Source: Bacteroidaceae bacterium
Lineage (GTDB): Bacteria; Bacteroidota; Bacteroidia; Bacteroidales; Bacteroidaceae
DNA: 64,000 nt
Assembly (NCBI GenBank): GCA_024683455.1
Contig: JAIKYE010000078.1
Span: 1-64,000 of the forward strand
Direction of reading: 5' to 3'
In this document: one piece after another, positions 46,898 through 54,965 of the stretch
How the letters are laid out: every line of letters begins with the position of its first letter
Position numbering within the stretch: position 1 is the first letter of the stretch
Position numbers and translations under genes: made by a program
The notes under the pieces: model-generated
Seen by the model: the letters and a program-made list of their open reading frames with translations, nothing else
Told to the model about the DNA's origin: nothing
The model's database searches: none

Positions 46898-46975
46898 CGA
46901 TTAAGTGAGAGAAAAGCAAAAGAAAAGCTTGTTTTTCTTTTCTTTTCCGAACGGAAATAAGTTCGAGCCAACGTC

Positions 46976-47365
46976 TCAGCGCTCCCACTTATATCCGCAA
47001 TCGTTACAGACAAACTGCTCCGTACTGCAGGAGCCCAACATCAGCAACGCAGCCAAGAGGCGCGGCAGTTTTCGATTGGCAGGAGTCTTCTTCTGAACAG
47101 TTACATTCTCACTATCGCACTTAGGACACCAGGGCTTGAAAGATTGCTGCTCATCCAGAAATGACTGATACAACTTCTGAGCTTGCTCATAATCCTCCTC
47201 TTTTACAAGCACATCTACCGCCTGATCAAGAATTGCCCGAGCCACCTTGCTGTTTGTCTCATCATATACGGAGCTCTCTATTCCAGCCTCTTGCAAGAAC
47301 GAGCGGAATCCCTCAGCCTCAATAGGATTATTACACGAAATACCTTTTATTCCTTCTGATTTCAT
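46976..47365 (-). CDS. DUF2007-type protein with C-terminal zinc ribbon
   Basis: 129 residues. The N-terminal part resembles the small DUF2007 (putative signal-transducing) domain, here with the pattern NNPIEAEGFRSFLQEAGIESSVYDE; the C-terminal part has two CxxC pairs (CPKC and CNDC, the second in CNDCGYKW) that would form a zinc ribbon, with a hydrophobic patch between. Function unknown. The start at 47365 is chosen because a perfect -7 box lies at 47387-47394; a TTG upstream at 47389 would fall inside the box. Confidence 0.72.
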   Translation of the reverse strand: MKSEGIKGISCNNPIEAEGFRSFLQEAGIESSVYDETNSKVARAILDQAVDVLVKEEDYEQAQKLYQSFLDEQQSFKPWCPKCDSENVTVQKKTPANRKLPRLLAALLMLGSCSTEQFVCNDCGYKWER

Positions 47366-47386
47366 CTTTGCTATTATTTTCTGATG

Positions 47387-47394
47387 CAAAGATA
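47387..47394 (-). promoter_or_regulatory. -7 box of the DUF2007 gene
   Basis: Minus-strand TATCTTTG, 21 bp upstream of the chosen ATG; it decides the start. Confidence 0.6.
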
Positions 47395-47534
47395 GCCAAA
47401 TCTTTCCGATATTCCCAAGAATGTTTCAGAAAATCTAAAGGGAAGGTTACATCCTCTACCGATGACATCACGAATTCATACCATTAATAAAATTATTTTC
47501 AAAGCTTGAAAATAGTTTTTTCACTAGGAATTCG

Positions 47535-47542
47535 TATCTTTG
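47535..47542 (+). promoter_or_regulatory. -7 box of the CPBP protease gene
   Basis: TATCTTTG, 43 bp upstream of the start codon. The nearest TTG upstream is 26 bp away, more than the usual spacing. Confidence 0.5.
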
Positions 47543-47585
47543 CAACTAAAATTATATTCTTTGTCCTTAATAAAGAAACACAAGA

Positions 47586-48488
47586 ATGATGAGTAAAAGA
47601 AAAGAACTCTGGAGAGCAATCAAACTATATCTGCTGTATAATGTTATAGAATTCGTTATTATAGGATTTGTAGCCATCCCTATAGTGTTTCACGACCTAT
47701 CGATGCACATGAGCCGAGAGACTGTAGAAGAGCATATGTTACAATCCGACTACTATAAGTTGTCAGAATGCATAGCATATCTGCTTATTATCGCTTTATT
47801 CATAAATAAACGGTATGTTAAGATGTCGCTAGGGCGTATGGCTCGCATGAAACGCACAACCCTATGGACGGCGATTGGCATAGCAGCTATGATTAGCGTG
47901 GGCTGTTGCTTTTTCAGCATTTCCTTTTGGGAACTAATAGGCGGTTGTGACAACATATTTCCTAAGGATATAGAGAAGATAGAGAAAATGTATGGAGCGA
48001 TGTCTGAAGGCATTCTAGGCTGCCTGGCTGATATCATCCTGATTCCTATATGCGAGGAGATACTTTTCAGAGGTATTGTGGTGCGTAGCATGCTCAAGAT
48101 GAGATGGCGTCCGTGGGTAGCTATTCTGATATCGGCTCTCATCTTCTCCGCCATGCACGGCACTGCATTTCAGACAATTGACATTCTCCCCTTTGGCATC
48201 ATCGTAGGCTGGCTCTACTGGCGAACAAAGAGTCTGCTGCCTGGCATTGTTATACACATAGTAAATAATTCCATTGCCATTGTCCTACCACAATTCGTAG
48301 AATCCAACGATGATGACACAGAAGTTGGCATGAAAGTGTGGGTTGTCACGTTTGGCATCAGCATTGCCCTGATGGCATACGGCATCTACTGGTACAGAAA
48401 GAAGGCACAATGTTTGGAGTCGAGCCTAAAAAAGGCTAACTTTGCGAGCACTAACGAGATTTATACCGTTGATCAACGAGAACGTTAA
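47586..48488 (+). CDS. CPBP family intramembrane metalloprotease
   Basis: Integral membrane protein of 300 residues with about seven to eight hydrophobic segments. The diagnostic motifs of the CPBP (Abi/Rce1-like) family are present: EEILFRG near residue 158, a second motif with FSAMHG, and HIVNN. Family members are glutamate-type intramembrane proteases, some giving bacteriocin self-protection; substrate unknown here. The gene stands alone, with GC lower than its downstream neighbour. Confidence 0.88.
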   Translation: MMSKRKELWRAIKLYLLYNVIEFVIIGFVAIPIVFHDLSMHMSRETVEEHMLQSDYYKLSECIAYLLIIALFINKRYVKMSLGRMARMKRTTLWTAIGIAAMISVGCCFFSISFWELIGGCDNIFPKDIEKIEKMYGAMSEGILGCLADIILIPICEEILFRGIVVRSMLKMRWRPWVAILISALIFSAMHGTAFQTIDILPFGIIVGWLYWRTKSLLPGIVIHIVNNSIAIVLPQFVESNDDDTEVGMKVWVVTFGISIALMAYGIYWYRKKAQCLESSLKKANFASTNEIYTVDQRER

Positions 48489-48547
48489 CGGGAACGAAAA
48501 TAGTGTTCAATGGATAAAAACGGAAAACTAACTCAATAACTCAAAAT

Positions 48548-50269
48548 ATGAAAAAGATTCTGTTTCTTCTGGCCTTTGCCTGCTCCCTGATGGGGTCAGC
48601 ATGGGAACGCCAGAGTGTATGGCCCAAGGGCAAGATGCCCGATGCACAGGAGCATCAGATAGCGGCAATGACAAACGAGGTAAGAACTGAAGGCTTCAAG
48701 CCCGAGAAGTTCAAGACAGCCTATCTGGAGTGGTTCGACAAGCCAGCCAATCCCAACGGCTGCTGTATGATACTTATCTCTGGCGGAGGATATTATAATT
48801 GCTGCGATGTAGGCCTCATCAAGCAATGGCGCGAGCGTTTTACGGCGCTGGGCTACCAGTGTGTAAACTTCGTGTATCGTACACCCCGTCCAGAAGGTCT
48901 GCCCATCTATCAGACCGCTTGGGAAGACGGACAGCGTGCCGTTCGCCTGGTGCGCAGTCAGGCTAAGAAACGTGGCTTCGACCCAGAGCATATAGGCACC
49001 ATATCTATGTCGGCTGGCTCTCACCTGGCTGTTCTGCTTGCCACCAGCTCCCAAACACCCGCCTATGAGCCTGTCGATAAGTTGGACACCATTCCTTGCC
49101 ACATCAACTGGGCTATTGCCGATGCACCCGCCTACGTTACTACCGATGGTGAACTGGGCACTCCTGCCACACAGCAAGGATATGGGCCAGACATTAAGTT
49201 GAGCACTTGCTTTAAGTTCGACGAGAAGACCTGCCCCATGAGTCTGCATCATGGCGGAATGGACGAATATACGCCCAACGGTTCTACACTTATCTACAGA
49301 GAGTTGCGTAAGCGTAAGATTCCTGCTGAGTTGCACCTCTACCCCAACAAACGTCATGGTGCCTTCGGATTGGATCGTGCCATAGAGTTCCTGACTCAAC
49401 TGGGAATTCCTGGTCCTGTAGCTCCAGAGGAAGACCTGATGAGGCGTTATCCCAGCGATGATGCACGCAAGGAGAAGATTACCCAGGATGTCTGGCCTGA
49501 GGGCAAGATGCCTCTCGCACAGGACCACCAGTGCAAACCTTACATAGAGTGGCACTTCCCCAAGGAGCTGAAGACAAAAGCCATTCAGATTATCTATTCT
49601 GGCGGAGGGTACGATGGCAACAACCCTGATGGTTTCGAGGTAGCTCCCACACGTCGTTACCTGAATGAATTGGGTATGACGGTTGTAACGATGAAGTATC
49701 GTACACCCCGACCCAAGGGAATGCCCAAGCACATTACTGCTTGGCAAGACCTACAGCGTACCGTTAAGCTGGTTCGCAGTCAGGCCGAAAAGTACGGATT
49801 AGACCCCAATAAGATAGGTATTATGGGAAGCTCAGCAGGCGGACATCTGACGCTGATGGGTGTCACCTCATCGCAGCAGCAGTCTTACCTACCTATAGAT
49901 AATGTAGATAAGCAGCCCTGCAACGTACAATGGGGAATCGGCATTTATCCTGCCTATGCCCTAACAGATGGCGGCGATGTGCACAACACTACAGGCGGCA
50001 ACGATGACAGCGCCATCCTGGTGCCTGAGTTCAACTTCGACCTGAAGACCTGCCCCATGCTGTTTATTCATGGCGACGCCGATGTATGGGCTTGCATGAA
50101 TTCCGTTAAGACTTGGGAGAAGATGCGCGCCATGGGCATTCAGAGCGAGCTACATACGCTGGCCCTCCGTCCTCATTGCTTCCAGCGTAATGCCTCTCCA
50201 GGGACAGGCAGTTACACCTGGCAGGAGCGTATTAGTGAGTTCCTGAAAGGACAAGGGATACTCAAGTAA
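48548..50269 (+). CDS. Secreted two-domain alpha/beta hydrolase (carbohydrate esterase-like)
   Basis: 573 residues: signal peptide (about 1-18), then two alpha/beta-hydrolase domains of the BD-FAE/acetyl-esterase type in tandem, about 20-295 and 310-573. They share KMP-AQ-HQ, FVYRTPRP/MKYRTPRP, AWEDGQRAVRLVRSQA/AWQDLQRTVKLVRSQA and LYPNKRH/LALRPHC blocks. Nucleophile Ser155 sits in SMSAG (Ser replaces the first Gly of GxSxG); Ser429 in GSSAG is canonical. Both domains keep a His near the C-terminal end. So it likely arose by internal duplication with the second copy perhaps more active. Substrate, such as acetylated polysaccharide, is inferred. Confidence 0.82.
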   Translation: MKKILFLLAFACSLMGSAWERQSVWPKGKMPDAQEHQIAAMTNEVRTEGFKPEKFKTAYLEWFDKPANPNGCCMILISGGGYYNCCDVGLIKQWRERFTALGYQCVNFVYRTPRPEGLPIYQTAWEDGQRAVRLVRSQAKKRGFDPEHIGTISMSAGSHLAVLLATSSQTPAYEPVDKLDTIPCHINWAIADAPAYVTTDGELGTPATQQGYGPDIKLSTCFKFDEKTCPMSLHHGGMDEYTPNGSTLIYRELRKRKIPAELHLYPNKRHGAFGLDRAIEFLTQLGIPGPVAPEEDLMRRYPSDDARKEKITQDVWPEGKMPLAQDHQCKPYIEWHFPKELKTKAIQIIYSGGGYDGNNPDGFEVAPTRRYLNELGMTVVTMKYRTPRPKGMPKHITAWQDLQRTVKLVRSQAEKYGLDPNKIGIMGSSAGGHLTLMGVTSSQQQSYLPIDNVDKQPCNVQWGIGIYPAYALTDGGDVHNTTGGNDDSAILVPEFNFDLKTCPMLFIHGDADVWACMNSVKTWEKMRAMGIQSELHTLALRPHCFQRNASPGTGSYTWQERISEFLKGQGILK

Positions 50270-50277
50270 TTGAACAC

Positions 50278-50331
50278 AAAAAAAAGGGGAAGAGAATTCG
50301 AGAACCGATTCATCTTCCCCCCTTTTTTTTA
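50278..50331. terminator. Bidirectional terminator between the esterase and GH92
   Basis: AAAAAAAGGGGAAGA pairs with TCTTCCCC(C)CTTTTTTTT around a loop of about 20 nt. A-run and T-run on both sides; the flanking genes converge. Confidence 0.85.
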
Positions 50332-50342
50332 TCCTTTAATTA

Positions 50343-52577
50343 TTATTTCTTCTCGCTCATCTGGAACTGTAAGGTTCCACCAGCCACCAGCTGCTTATGG
50401 GTGAGCGTCCAGTCTGTTATCTTCTGACCGTTCAACTTCACGCTCTTTACGTAAATAGCCTTGTCACTCTTGCGAGGAGCCAGGATAGTGAAGTCCTTAC
50501 CACCAGCCAAATGCAACGTAGCCTTCTGGAAGAGAGGTGTACCAATGGTGTACTCAGCACTACCGGCATTGAAGGGATAGAAACCAAGGGCTGAGAAGAT
50601 GTACCAAGCAGACATCTGGCCACAGTCGTCATTTCCAGCATAGCCGCAAGGTGTCTCGTTATAGAAATTGGTGCGAACCTGATTTACCAACTCCTGAGTA
50701 CGCCAAGGCTGACCTGCGAAGTTATACAGGTAAACGGTATGATGGCTAGGTTCGTTGCCGTGAGCATACTGACCGATGAAACCGCTGGCATTGCCGTTTA
50801 CCTCTCCACTGGTAGCTGTCAGGGTGAAGTTCTCATCAAGTTTCTTGATGAAACCCTTCTCGCCACCCAAGAGTTCGATAAGTCCCTTAGGATTCTGAGG
50901 AACGAACCACATATACTGCCAAGCATTACCCTCGATGAAGCAAGGCTCCTCATAACTCAGAGGATCGAACTTCTCAATAAAGTTGCCCTTGCTATCCTTA
51001 GGACGGAAGAAACCAGTCTCCTTGTCCCACAAATTGCGATAGAACTCGCTACGCTTGAGGAAACGCTCATAATCAGCCTGCTTGCCCAACTTCTTGGCTA
51101 CAGCTGCTACGCACCAGTCATCGAATGCCTGCTCGAGGGTGATGCTGACGCTGGTTCCCTGTACATCCTGAGGCATATAGCCGTACTTCTCCCAAGCCTC
51201 GAAGGGGCTGTTGTAATGTGTGCGGGTGCTGCTCTCGAACATTGCCTTGTAAGCTTTCTCAACATCTATACCAGGAATCTCTGCCAAGATAGCATCAGCC
51301 AATACGGGAATAGCGTGGTTACCTATCATACAGTAGTTGTCCTGTCCCCACAAGTCCCAAATGGGCAGATAGCCGTAAGTCTCGTGGTGCAGAACCATAT
51401 CGCGCACGAACTGAGCGGCAACATCGGGGCAAAGCAAAGTGTACAGGGGATGAGCAGCACGGAAAGTATCCCACAGGCTGAAGGTGCTATGGTAAGCCTG
51501 GCCCTTAGGCATCTGCTTAATCTCGAAGTTGGTGTCCATATAACGACCGTCCACGTCACTCATGGTGTTGGGCTGCATCAGTACATGATACAGACCCGTA
51601 TAGAAGATGGTCTTCTGGGCATCTGTACCCTCTACATCTATGCGTGCCAGTTCCTTCTCCCAAGCATCGTGAGCAGCCTTGGTGTAGTAGTTGAAATCCC
51701 AGCTCTGTGCCTCAGCCTTCATATTCTTACGGGCACCATCGTTATCAACGGCAGAGATAGAAACCTTGACCATCAGGTCCTGCGTATCCTTATTGTCAAA
51801 CTCGAGGGCTGCACGTAGGGTACGACCATTCACCACATCGCTTTCACCAACGGAGCGGCCGCCATCCATCATCAGACGATTCTTGATAGGCTTACTGAAC
51901 TCAGCACGGAAATAGACCTTACGCAGTTTGGCCCAACCTGTCAGCACACGGAAGCCTTCGATTGTGTGATCGTCCACCACACGCATCTGAGCCTGAATAA
52001 TCTGGTAAGCCCTGCGACCTGTATAGTAAGCATCGCCTCGCCAAGTCATACGGTCGAGGTCCAGGATTACCGTCTGCAGCGCTGCTTCCTTGGGGAAAGT
52101 GTATTTATGAATACCAGCATGAACGGTAGCAGAAAGGTTGACCAGAATATTCTCGTTCTGCAGCTTCACCATATAGAAGCCTGGCGTTGCTGATTCCTCT
52201 GCGTGCTTGTAGGTCTGGGCAAAGATACCCTTCTTCAGTTCTGCCGGTGTCACCTTCTTGATTGAAGGCATCAGGGAGATGTCAATCAGGTCGGTACAGC
52301 CCGTTCCACTCAGGTGAGTATGAGTAAAACCAAAGATGCTATCCTTGTTGAAATCATAACCGCAGCAAGGGTCCCAGGTTACATACTGCTCTGTCTCAGG
52401 AGCCAACTGAACCATACCTTGTGGCATAGTGGGACCTGGGAAGGTGCTTCCACTCAAGGCACCCGTCTCATCGGTCTGAGTTCCTATAAAAGGGTTTACG
52501 TACTTAGTGTAGTCTATGGCCTGCAACTGAAAGGCTGCTGCCATCATAACAATCAGAGATAAAAATGTCTTTTTCAT
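50343..52577 (-). CDS. GH92 alpha-mannosidase (canonical)
   Basis: Exported calcium-dependent exo-alpha-mannosidase, 744 residues, signal peptide to about residue 20 (QLQA). Family blocks: YVNPFIGTQ, GSTFPGPTMPQGMVQLAPET, GFTHTHLSGTGC, HGNEPSHHTVYLYN with Glu609, the presumed general acid, and GNDDCGQMSAWYIFSALGFYP. Removes mannose from N-glycans or alpha-mannan in the periplasm. Linkage (alpha-1,2, 1,3 or 1,4) cannot be told. Lies 49 bp after the esterase gene in a likely two-gene unit. Confidence 0.93.
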   Translation of the reverse strand: MKKTFLSLIVMMAAAFQLQAIDYTKYVNPFIGTQTDETGALSGSTFPGPTMPQGMVQLAPETEQYVTWDPCCGYDFNKDSIFGFTHTHLSGTGCTDLIDISLMPSIKKVTPAELKKGIFAQTYKHAEESATPGFYMVKLQNENILVNLSATVHAGIHKYTFPKEAALQTVILDLDRMTWRGDAYYTGRRAYQIIQAQMRVVDDHTIEGFRVLTGWAKLRKVYFRAEFSKPIKNRLMMDGGRSVGESDVVNGRTLRAALEFDNKDTQDLMVKVSISAVDNDGARKNMKAEAQSWDFNYYTKAAHDAWEKELARIDVEGTDAQKTIFYTGLYHVLMQPNTMSDVDGRYMDTNFEIKQMPKGQAYHSTFSLWDTFRAAHPLYTLLCPDVAAQFVRDMVLHHETYGYLPIWDLWGQDNYCMIGNHAIPVLADAILAEIPGIDVEKAYKAMFESSTRTHYNSPFEAWEKYGYMPQDVQGTSVSITLEQAFDDWCVAAVAKKLGKQADYERFLKRSEFYRNLWDKETGFFRPKDSKGNFIEKFDPLSYEEPCFIEGNAWQYMWFVPQNPKGLIELLGGEKGFIKKLDENFTLTATSGEVNGNASGFIGQYAHGNEPSHHTVYLYNFAGQPWRTQELVNQVRTNFYNETPCGYAGNDDCGQMSAWYIFSALGFYPFNAGSAEYTIGTPLFQKATLHLAGGKDFTILAPRKSDKAIYVKSVKLNGQKITDWTLTHKQLVAGGTLQFQMSEKK

Positions 52578-52626
52578 TTATATTTTTTAATTTTCAACTA
52601 AAGTCTAATACCCAAGGTCTAAGAGA

Positions 52627-53439
52627 TTACTCCATATATGCTTCCTCTTTTTCATTGGAGTTTCGGATGTCACGCAAATCCTCGTATGCTTTGCTTAGCA
52701 TCTCGGGCGTAACCTTGAAATCACGGCAAACCTCACGTCCTGGGTCTTTGGTAGAATGGCTGAAAAGCCAGTCGTACGTCTGCGACATATAGAACAACCT
52801 TGCAGGCCTTCCGTGATCCACACCTTTCAGCGGTGTAAAGATGAGCCTGTCCTTGCCGCTTTTCTCCATAGCATCCACCACCTTCTGTGAGGCACTGAAG
52901 GGGACAGCACGATCAGCTGTTCCATGAAGAATCCACATGGGAACCTTAGAAAGGCCTGATACATCCTTCACAGTAGCACCACCACATGCAGCCATACCAG
53001 CCGCTATACGGTCGGGGTAAGTAGCACAGAGGTCGATGGTTCCGTAACCACCCATACTCATACCATACACATATATTCGGGTAGTATCAACAGCATAGTT
53101 CTTGATGGCCCAATCCACAATCTTCATCACCTTTTCAGGACTCCATCCATTGTTTGTCTGGGGAGCCATGATGTAGCAGTCTATACTGAGTCCCTTGGCA
53201 ACAGCACTGATAGGGCCATAACGTTTTACCTTCTCAAGGTTGCTGCCACTAAGGCTCCTTCCGTGCAGGAAGATAAGCAAAGGGAAGTGTGCTTTAGGAT
53301 CTTTGTGTGAACCATCTTCTGGATCATGAAACCAAAAGTTGTAACTACCGGGCACAGCGCCTCGGTGTGCCTTGAAATGCTGCGCCTCTGCAGAAGCAAA
53401 AAACAGCGTTACAAGGAGCCAAAGTACGAGCCTTTTCAT
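52627..53439 (-). CDS. Secreted alpha/beta hydrolase (feruloyl/PHB-depolymerase-like esterase)
   Basis: 270 residues. Starts MKRLVLWLLVTLFFASAEA, a clear signal peptide; ATG at 53439 is chosen over 53469, which lies upstream of the signal sequence. Nucleophile motif GMSMGGYGT, acid/His region HGTADRAVPF and DHGRPARL fit an esterase. Pairing with GH92 suggests removal of acyl groups from a glycan, which is inference. Confidence 0.82.
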   Translation of the reverse strand: MKRLVLWLLVTLFFASAEAQHFKAHRGAVPGSYNFWFHDPEDGSHKDPKAHFPLLIFLHGRSLSGSNLEKVKRYGPISAVAKGLSIDCYIMAPQTNNGWSPEKVMKIVDWAIKNYAVDTTRIYVYGMSMGGYGTIDLCATYPDRIAAGMAACGGATVKDVSGLSKVPMWILHGTADRAVPFSASQKVVDAMEKSGKDRLIFTPLKGVDHGRPARLFYMSQTYDWLFSHSTKDPGREVCRDFKVTPEMLSKAYEDLRDIRNSNEKEEAYME

Positions 53440-53473
53440 GTGTAATCTTATCTTAAATTTGTGTTTCAAGTCA

Positions 53474-53481
53474 CAAAAATA
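53474..53481 (-). promoter_or_regulatory. -7 box of the esterase-GH92 unit
   Basis: Minus-strand TATTTTTG, 35 bp upstream of the esterase start. Divergent to the promoter at 53505-53533. Confidence 0.55.
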
Positions 53482-53504
53482 ATGAAATTATTTACACTTG
53501 TCAC

Positions 53505-53533
53505 TTGTTTCTTACATTTAATTTGTATTTTTG
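53505..53533 (+). promoter_or_regulatory. Promoter of the small hypothetical gene
   Basis: TTG (53505-53507), 18 bp, TATTTTTG (53526-53533). The start codon at 53556 follows after a short leader, which excludes an upstream in-frame ATG. Confidence 0.65.
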
Positions 53534-53555
53534 TGAACATTTAACAAACAAAAGA

Positions 53556-53957
53556 ATGATAAACGTCCTTTTTACAGCATTCATGCTGACAGCCTTGCCC
53601 AATGACACCATCCCCCCTACCCGAGAGCAGACAGACACGCTGAAAGAGGTAGAGGTTATAGCTCCTGAGTCCACTGCAGCACTTAATGATGCTATACGTC
53701 AGAGTTTGGCAAGGATGGGTGTTTCTCCCCATACACCCAACTTAGGCGAAGTGTTAAATAAAATCGCCCCTAGCCTTCAGGATAGAATTCTGCACCCCTT
53801 TGGCTTTAAGGAGAGACGGCAAGCACGCAAGCGTAAGAGAGTTCAAAAAATCCTTGACGATTTCGACAAAGCGCAATCCTTCGATGAGCTTCTACGTGAA
53901 GCCCTGAAACGCGAAGGTATTGTTATCCCGGAGAAGAAAGATGCCAAGAGCAAATAA
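53556..53957 (+). CDS. Hypothetical protein with signal-like N-terminus
   Basis: 133 residues. A weakly hydrophobic N-terminus (MINVLFTAFMLTALP) is followed by an acidic, Pro/Thr-rich stretch, a central part with NLGEVLNKIAPSLQDRI and a basic region ERRQARKRKRVQKIL that is probably helical. No family recognised. Common as a lone small gene in Bacteroidales; a role at the cell surface or with nucleic acid are both possible and unsupported. Confidence 0.6.
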   Translation: MINVLFTAFMLTALPNDTIPPTREQTDTLKEVEVIAPESTAALNDAIRQSLARMGVSPHTPNLGEVLNKIAPSLQDRILHPFGFKERRQARKRKRVQKILDDFDKAQSFDELLREALKREGIVIPEKKDAKSK

Positions 53958-53960
53958 CAC

Positions 53961-53997
53961 AATAAAAGGCCGCACAAAATGTGCAGCCTTTTATTAT
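53961..53997. terminator. Terminator between the hypothetical gene and hsp20
   Basis: AATAAAAGGC-GCACA pairs with TGTGC-GCCTTTTATT around an AAA loop. Convergent genes on either side. Confidence 0.85.
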
Positions 53998-54016
53998 AAA
54001 CTGAGATTTCTCGACT

Positions 54017-54442
54017 TTAGCAAACCTCTATCGCCTTAGTGCATTTCTTTTGTTCCTTAACCATCTTAGGCATAGTGACAGTAAGAATACCATCCTCTAC
54101 CTTGGCAGAAATCTTGTCGCGTTCTACATCATCAGGCAGAGTGTAAACTTGTTCGTAGTTAGAGTAATTGAACTCCCTACGCAGATAATGATGATGCTTA
54201 TCTTCTTGTTTGTGTTCAACCTTGTTCTCTATGGCGATGGTAAGGTTGCCCTCGTCGTTGATACCTACGCGGCAGTATTCTTTCTTAATACCTGGAGCTG
54301 CAAGTTCCATTGTGTAGGCTTTTTCACTCTCCTTCACATTGACTGCAGGTGCTGTACTCTTAGCACGAGGCATGAAATCAGTGTTCAGGAAATCATCAAA
54401 CAATGTCGGCATCCAACTGTTTTGAAACATTACTGGTAACAT
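54017..54442 (-). CDS. Small heat shock protein (Hsp20 family)
   Basis: ATP-independent holdase chaperone of 141 residues with an alpha-crystallin domain (about 35-130): NVKESEKAYTMELAAPGIKKEY, VEDGILTVTMPK with the terminal GxLxxxxPK-like strand motif. A full Shine-Dalgarno AGGAGG lies 8 nt ahead of the start. Expected to be stress induced; the upstream region holds a symmetrical element. Confidence 0.93.
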   Translation of the reverse strand: MLPVMFQNSWMPTLFDDFLNTDFMPRAKSTAPAVNVKESEKAYTMELAAPGIKKEYCRVGINDEGNLTIAIENKVEHKQEDKHHHYLRREFNYSNYEQVYTLPDDVERDKISAKVEDGILTVTMPKMVKEQKKCTKAIEVC

Positions 54443-54450
54443 AATTAATA

Positions 54451-54456
54451 CCTCCT
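54451..54456 (-). promoter_or_regulatory. Full-consensus Shine-Dalgarno of hsp20
   Basis: Minus-strand AGGAGG spaced 8 nt from the ATG. This is unusual in Bacteroidetes, whose ribosomes rarely use such sites and where almost no other gene in this window has one. Confidence 0.8.
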
Positions 54457-54483
54457 AGTTATATTTTAGTTAAACATGTTGAT

Positions 54484-54513
54484 TCATTGAACATTGAACA
54501 TTGAGCATTGAAC
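54484..54513 (+). repeat. Short tandem repeat CATTGAACA
   Basis: About 3.3 copies of a 9-bp unit (CATTGAACATTGAACATTGAGCATTGAAC-like, one changed base) in the leader or promoter region of hsp20. Confidence 0.65.
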
Positions 54514-54600
54514 TTTGTTCGTTACTTTTTTGTCCTTCGTTCACTAACCATAATACAACTTACGTGCCTACATCAATTATTCTGACAAATTGGCGTAAAG

Positions 54601-54637
54601 TGTCACGTTTAGCGGCACAAAGACTTCTATCGTGACA
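54601..54637. promoter_or_regulatory. Inverted repeat TGTCACG-N23-CGTGACA
   Basis: TGTCACG (54601-54607) and CGTGACA (54631-54637), 7-bp perfect arms, about 160-195 bp upstream of hsp20. Possibly an operator; no consensus promoter box was found near it. Confidence 0.35.
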
Positions 54638-54665
54638 ATTCCATAATTTAACACCAAAAACCACG

Positions 54666-54700
54666 AAAAAAGAAAAGCCCGAGAAGTTTTTCTCGGGCTT
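54666..54700 (-). terminator. Terminator of the tRNA-Asn operon
   Basis: AAGCCCGAGAA/TTCTCGGGCTT stem with a 4-nt loop followed on the minus strand by TTTCTTTTTT. Just downstream of the second tRNA-Asn. Confidence 0.88.
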
Positions 54701-54701
54701 G

Positions 54702-54775
54702 CGCTTCAGGATGGGCTTGAACCAACGACCCCATGATTAACAGTCATGTGCTCTAACCAACTGAGCTACTGAAGC
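54702..54775 (-). tRNA. tRNA-Asn (GTT), second copy
   Basis: 74 nt including discriminator G. Acceptor GCTTCAG/CTGAAGC, D-stem GCTC/GAGC, anticodon stem CATGA/TCATG with loop CTGTTAA (GTT), T-stem GTTGG/CCATC with a U-U mismatch in the second pair. Identical to the first copy. Confidence 0.93.
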
Positions 54776-54805
54776 AAAATGCATCTGCAAACATCCTCTG
54801 TTTTG

Positions 54806-54879
54806 CGCTTCAGGATGGGCTTGAACCAACGACCCCATGATTAACAGTCATGTGCTCTAACCAACTGAGCTACTGAAGC
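54806..54879 (-). tRNA. tRNA-Asn (GTT), first copy
   Basis: Same 74 nt as the copy at 54702-54775, 30 bp upstream of it, under the promoter at 54910-54940. The identical copies, including the T-stem mismatch, point to recent duplication or gene conversion. Confidence 0.93.
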
Positions 54880-54909
54880 AATAATAAAGTTTTTGTTGCA
54901 AATGCGGTG

Positions 54910-54940
54910 CAAAAGTATAGCATTTTTTGGAATTATGCAA
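54910..54940 (-). promoter_or_regulatory. Promoter of the tRNA-Asn pair
   Basis: Minus-strand TTG (54938-54940), 20 bp, TACTTTTG (54910-54917), giving a leader of about 25 nt. The -33 end abuts the -7 box of the divergent PfkB gene. Confidence 0.7.
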
Positions 54941-54948
54941 TATCTTTG
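54941..54948 (+). promoter_or_regulatory. -7 box of the PfkB kinase gene
   Basis: TATCTTTG only 18 bp ahead of the chosen start at 54966, back to back with the tRNA promoter. Confidence 0.6.
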
Positions 54949-54965
54949 CAAAAAAAATGATTCAA

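Noticed and set aside
48596-49747. Minus-strand open frame opposite the two-domain esterase
   Set aside because: Antisense shadow; the plus-strand frame has signal peptide, nucleophile motifs and a terminator.
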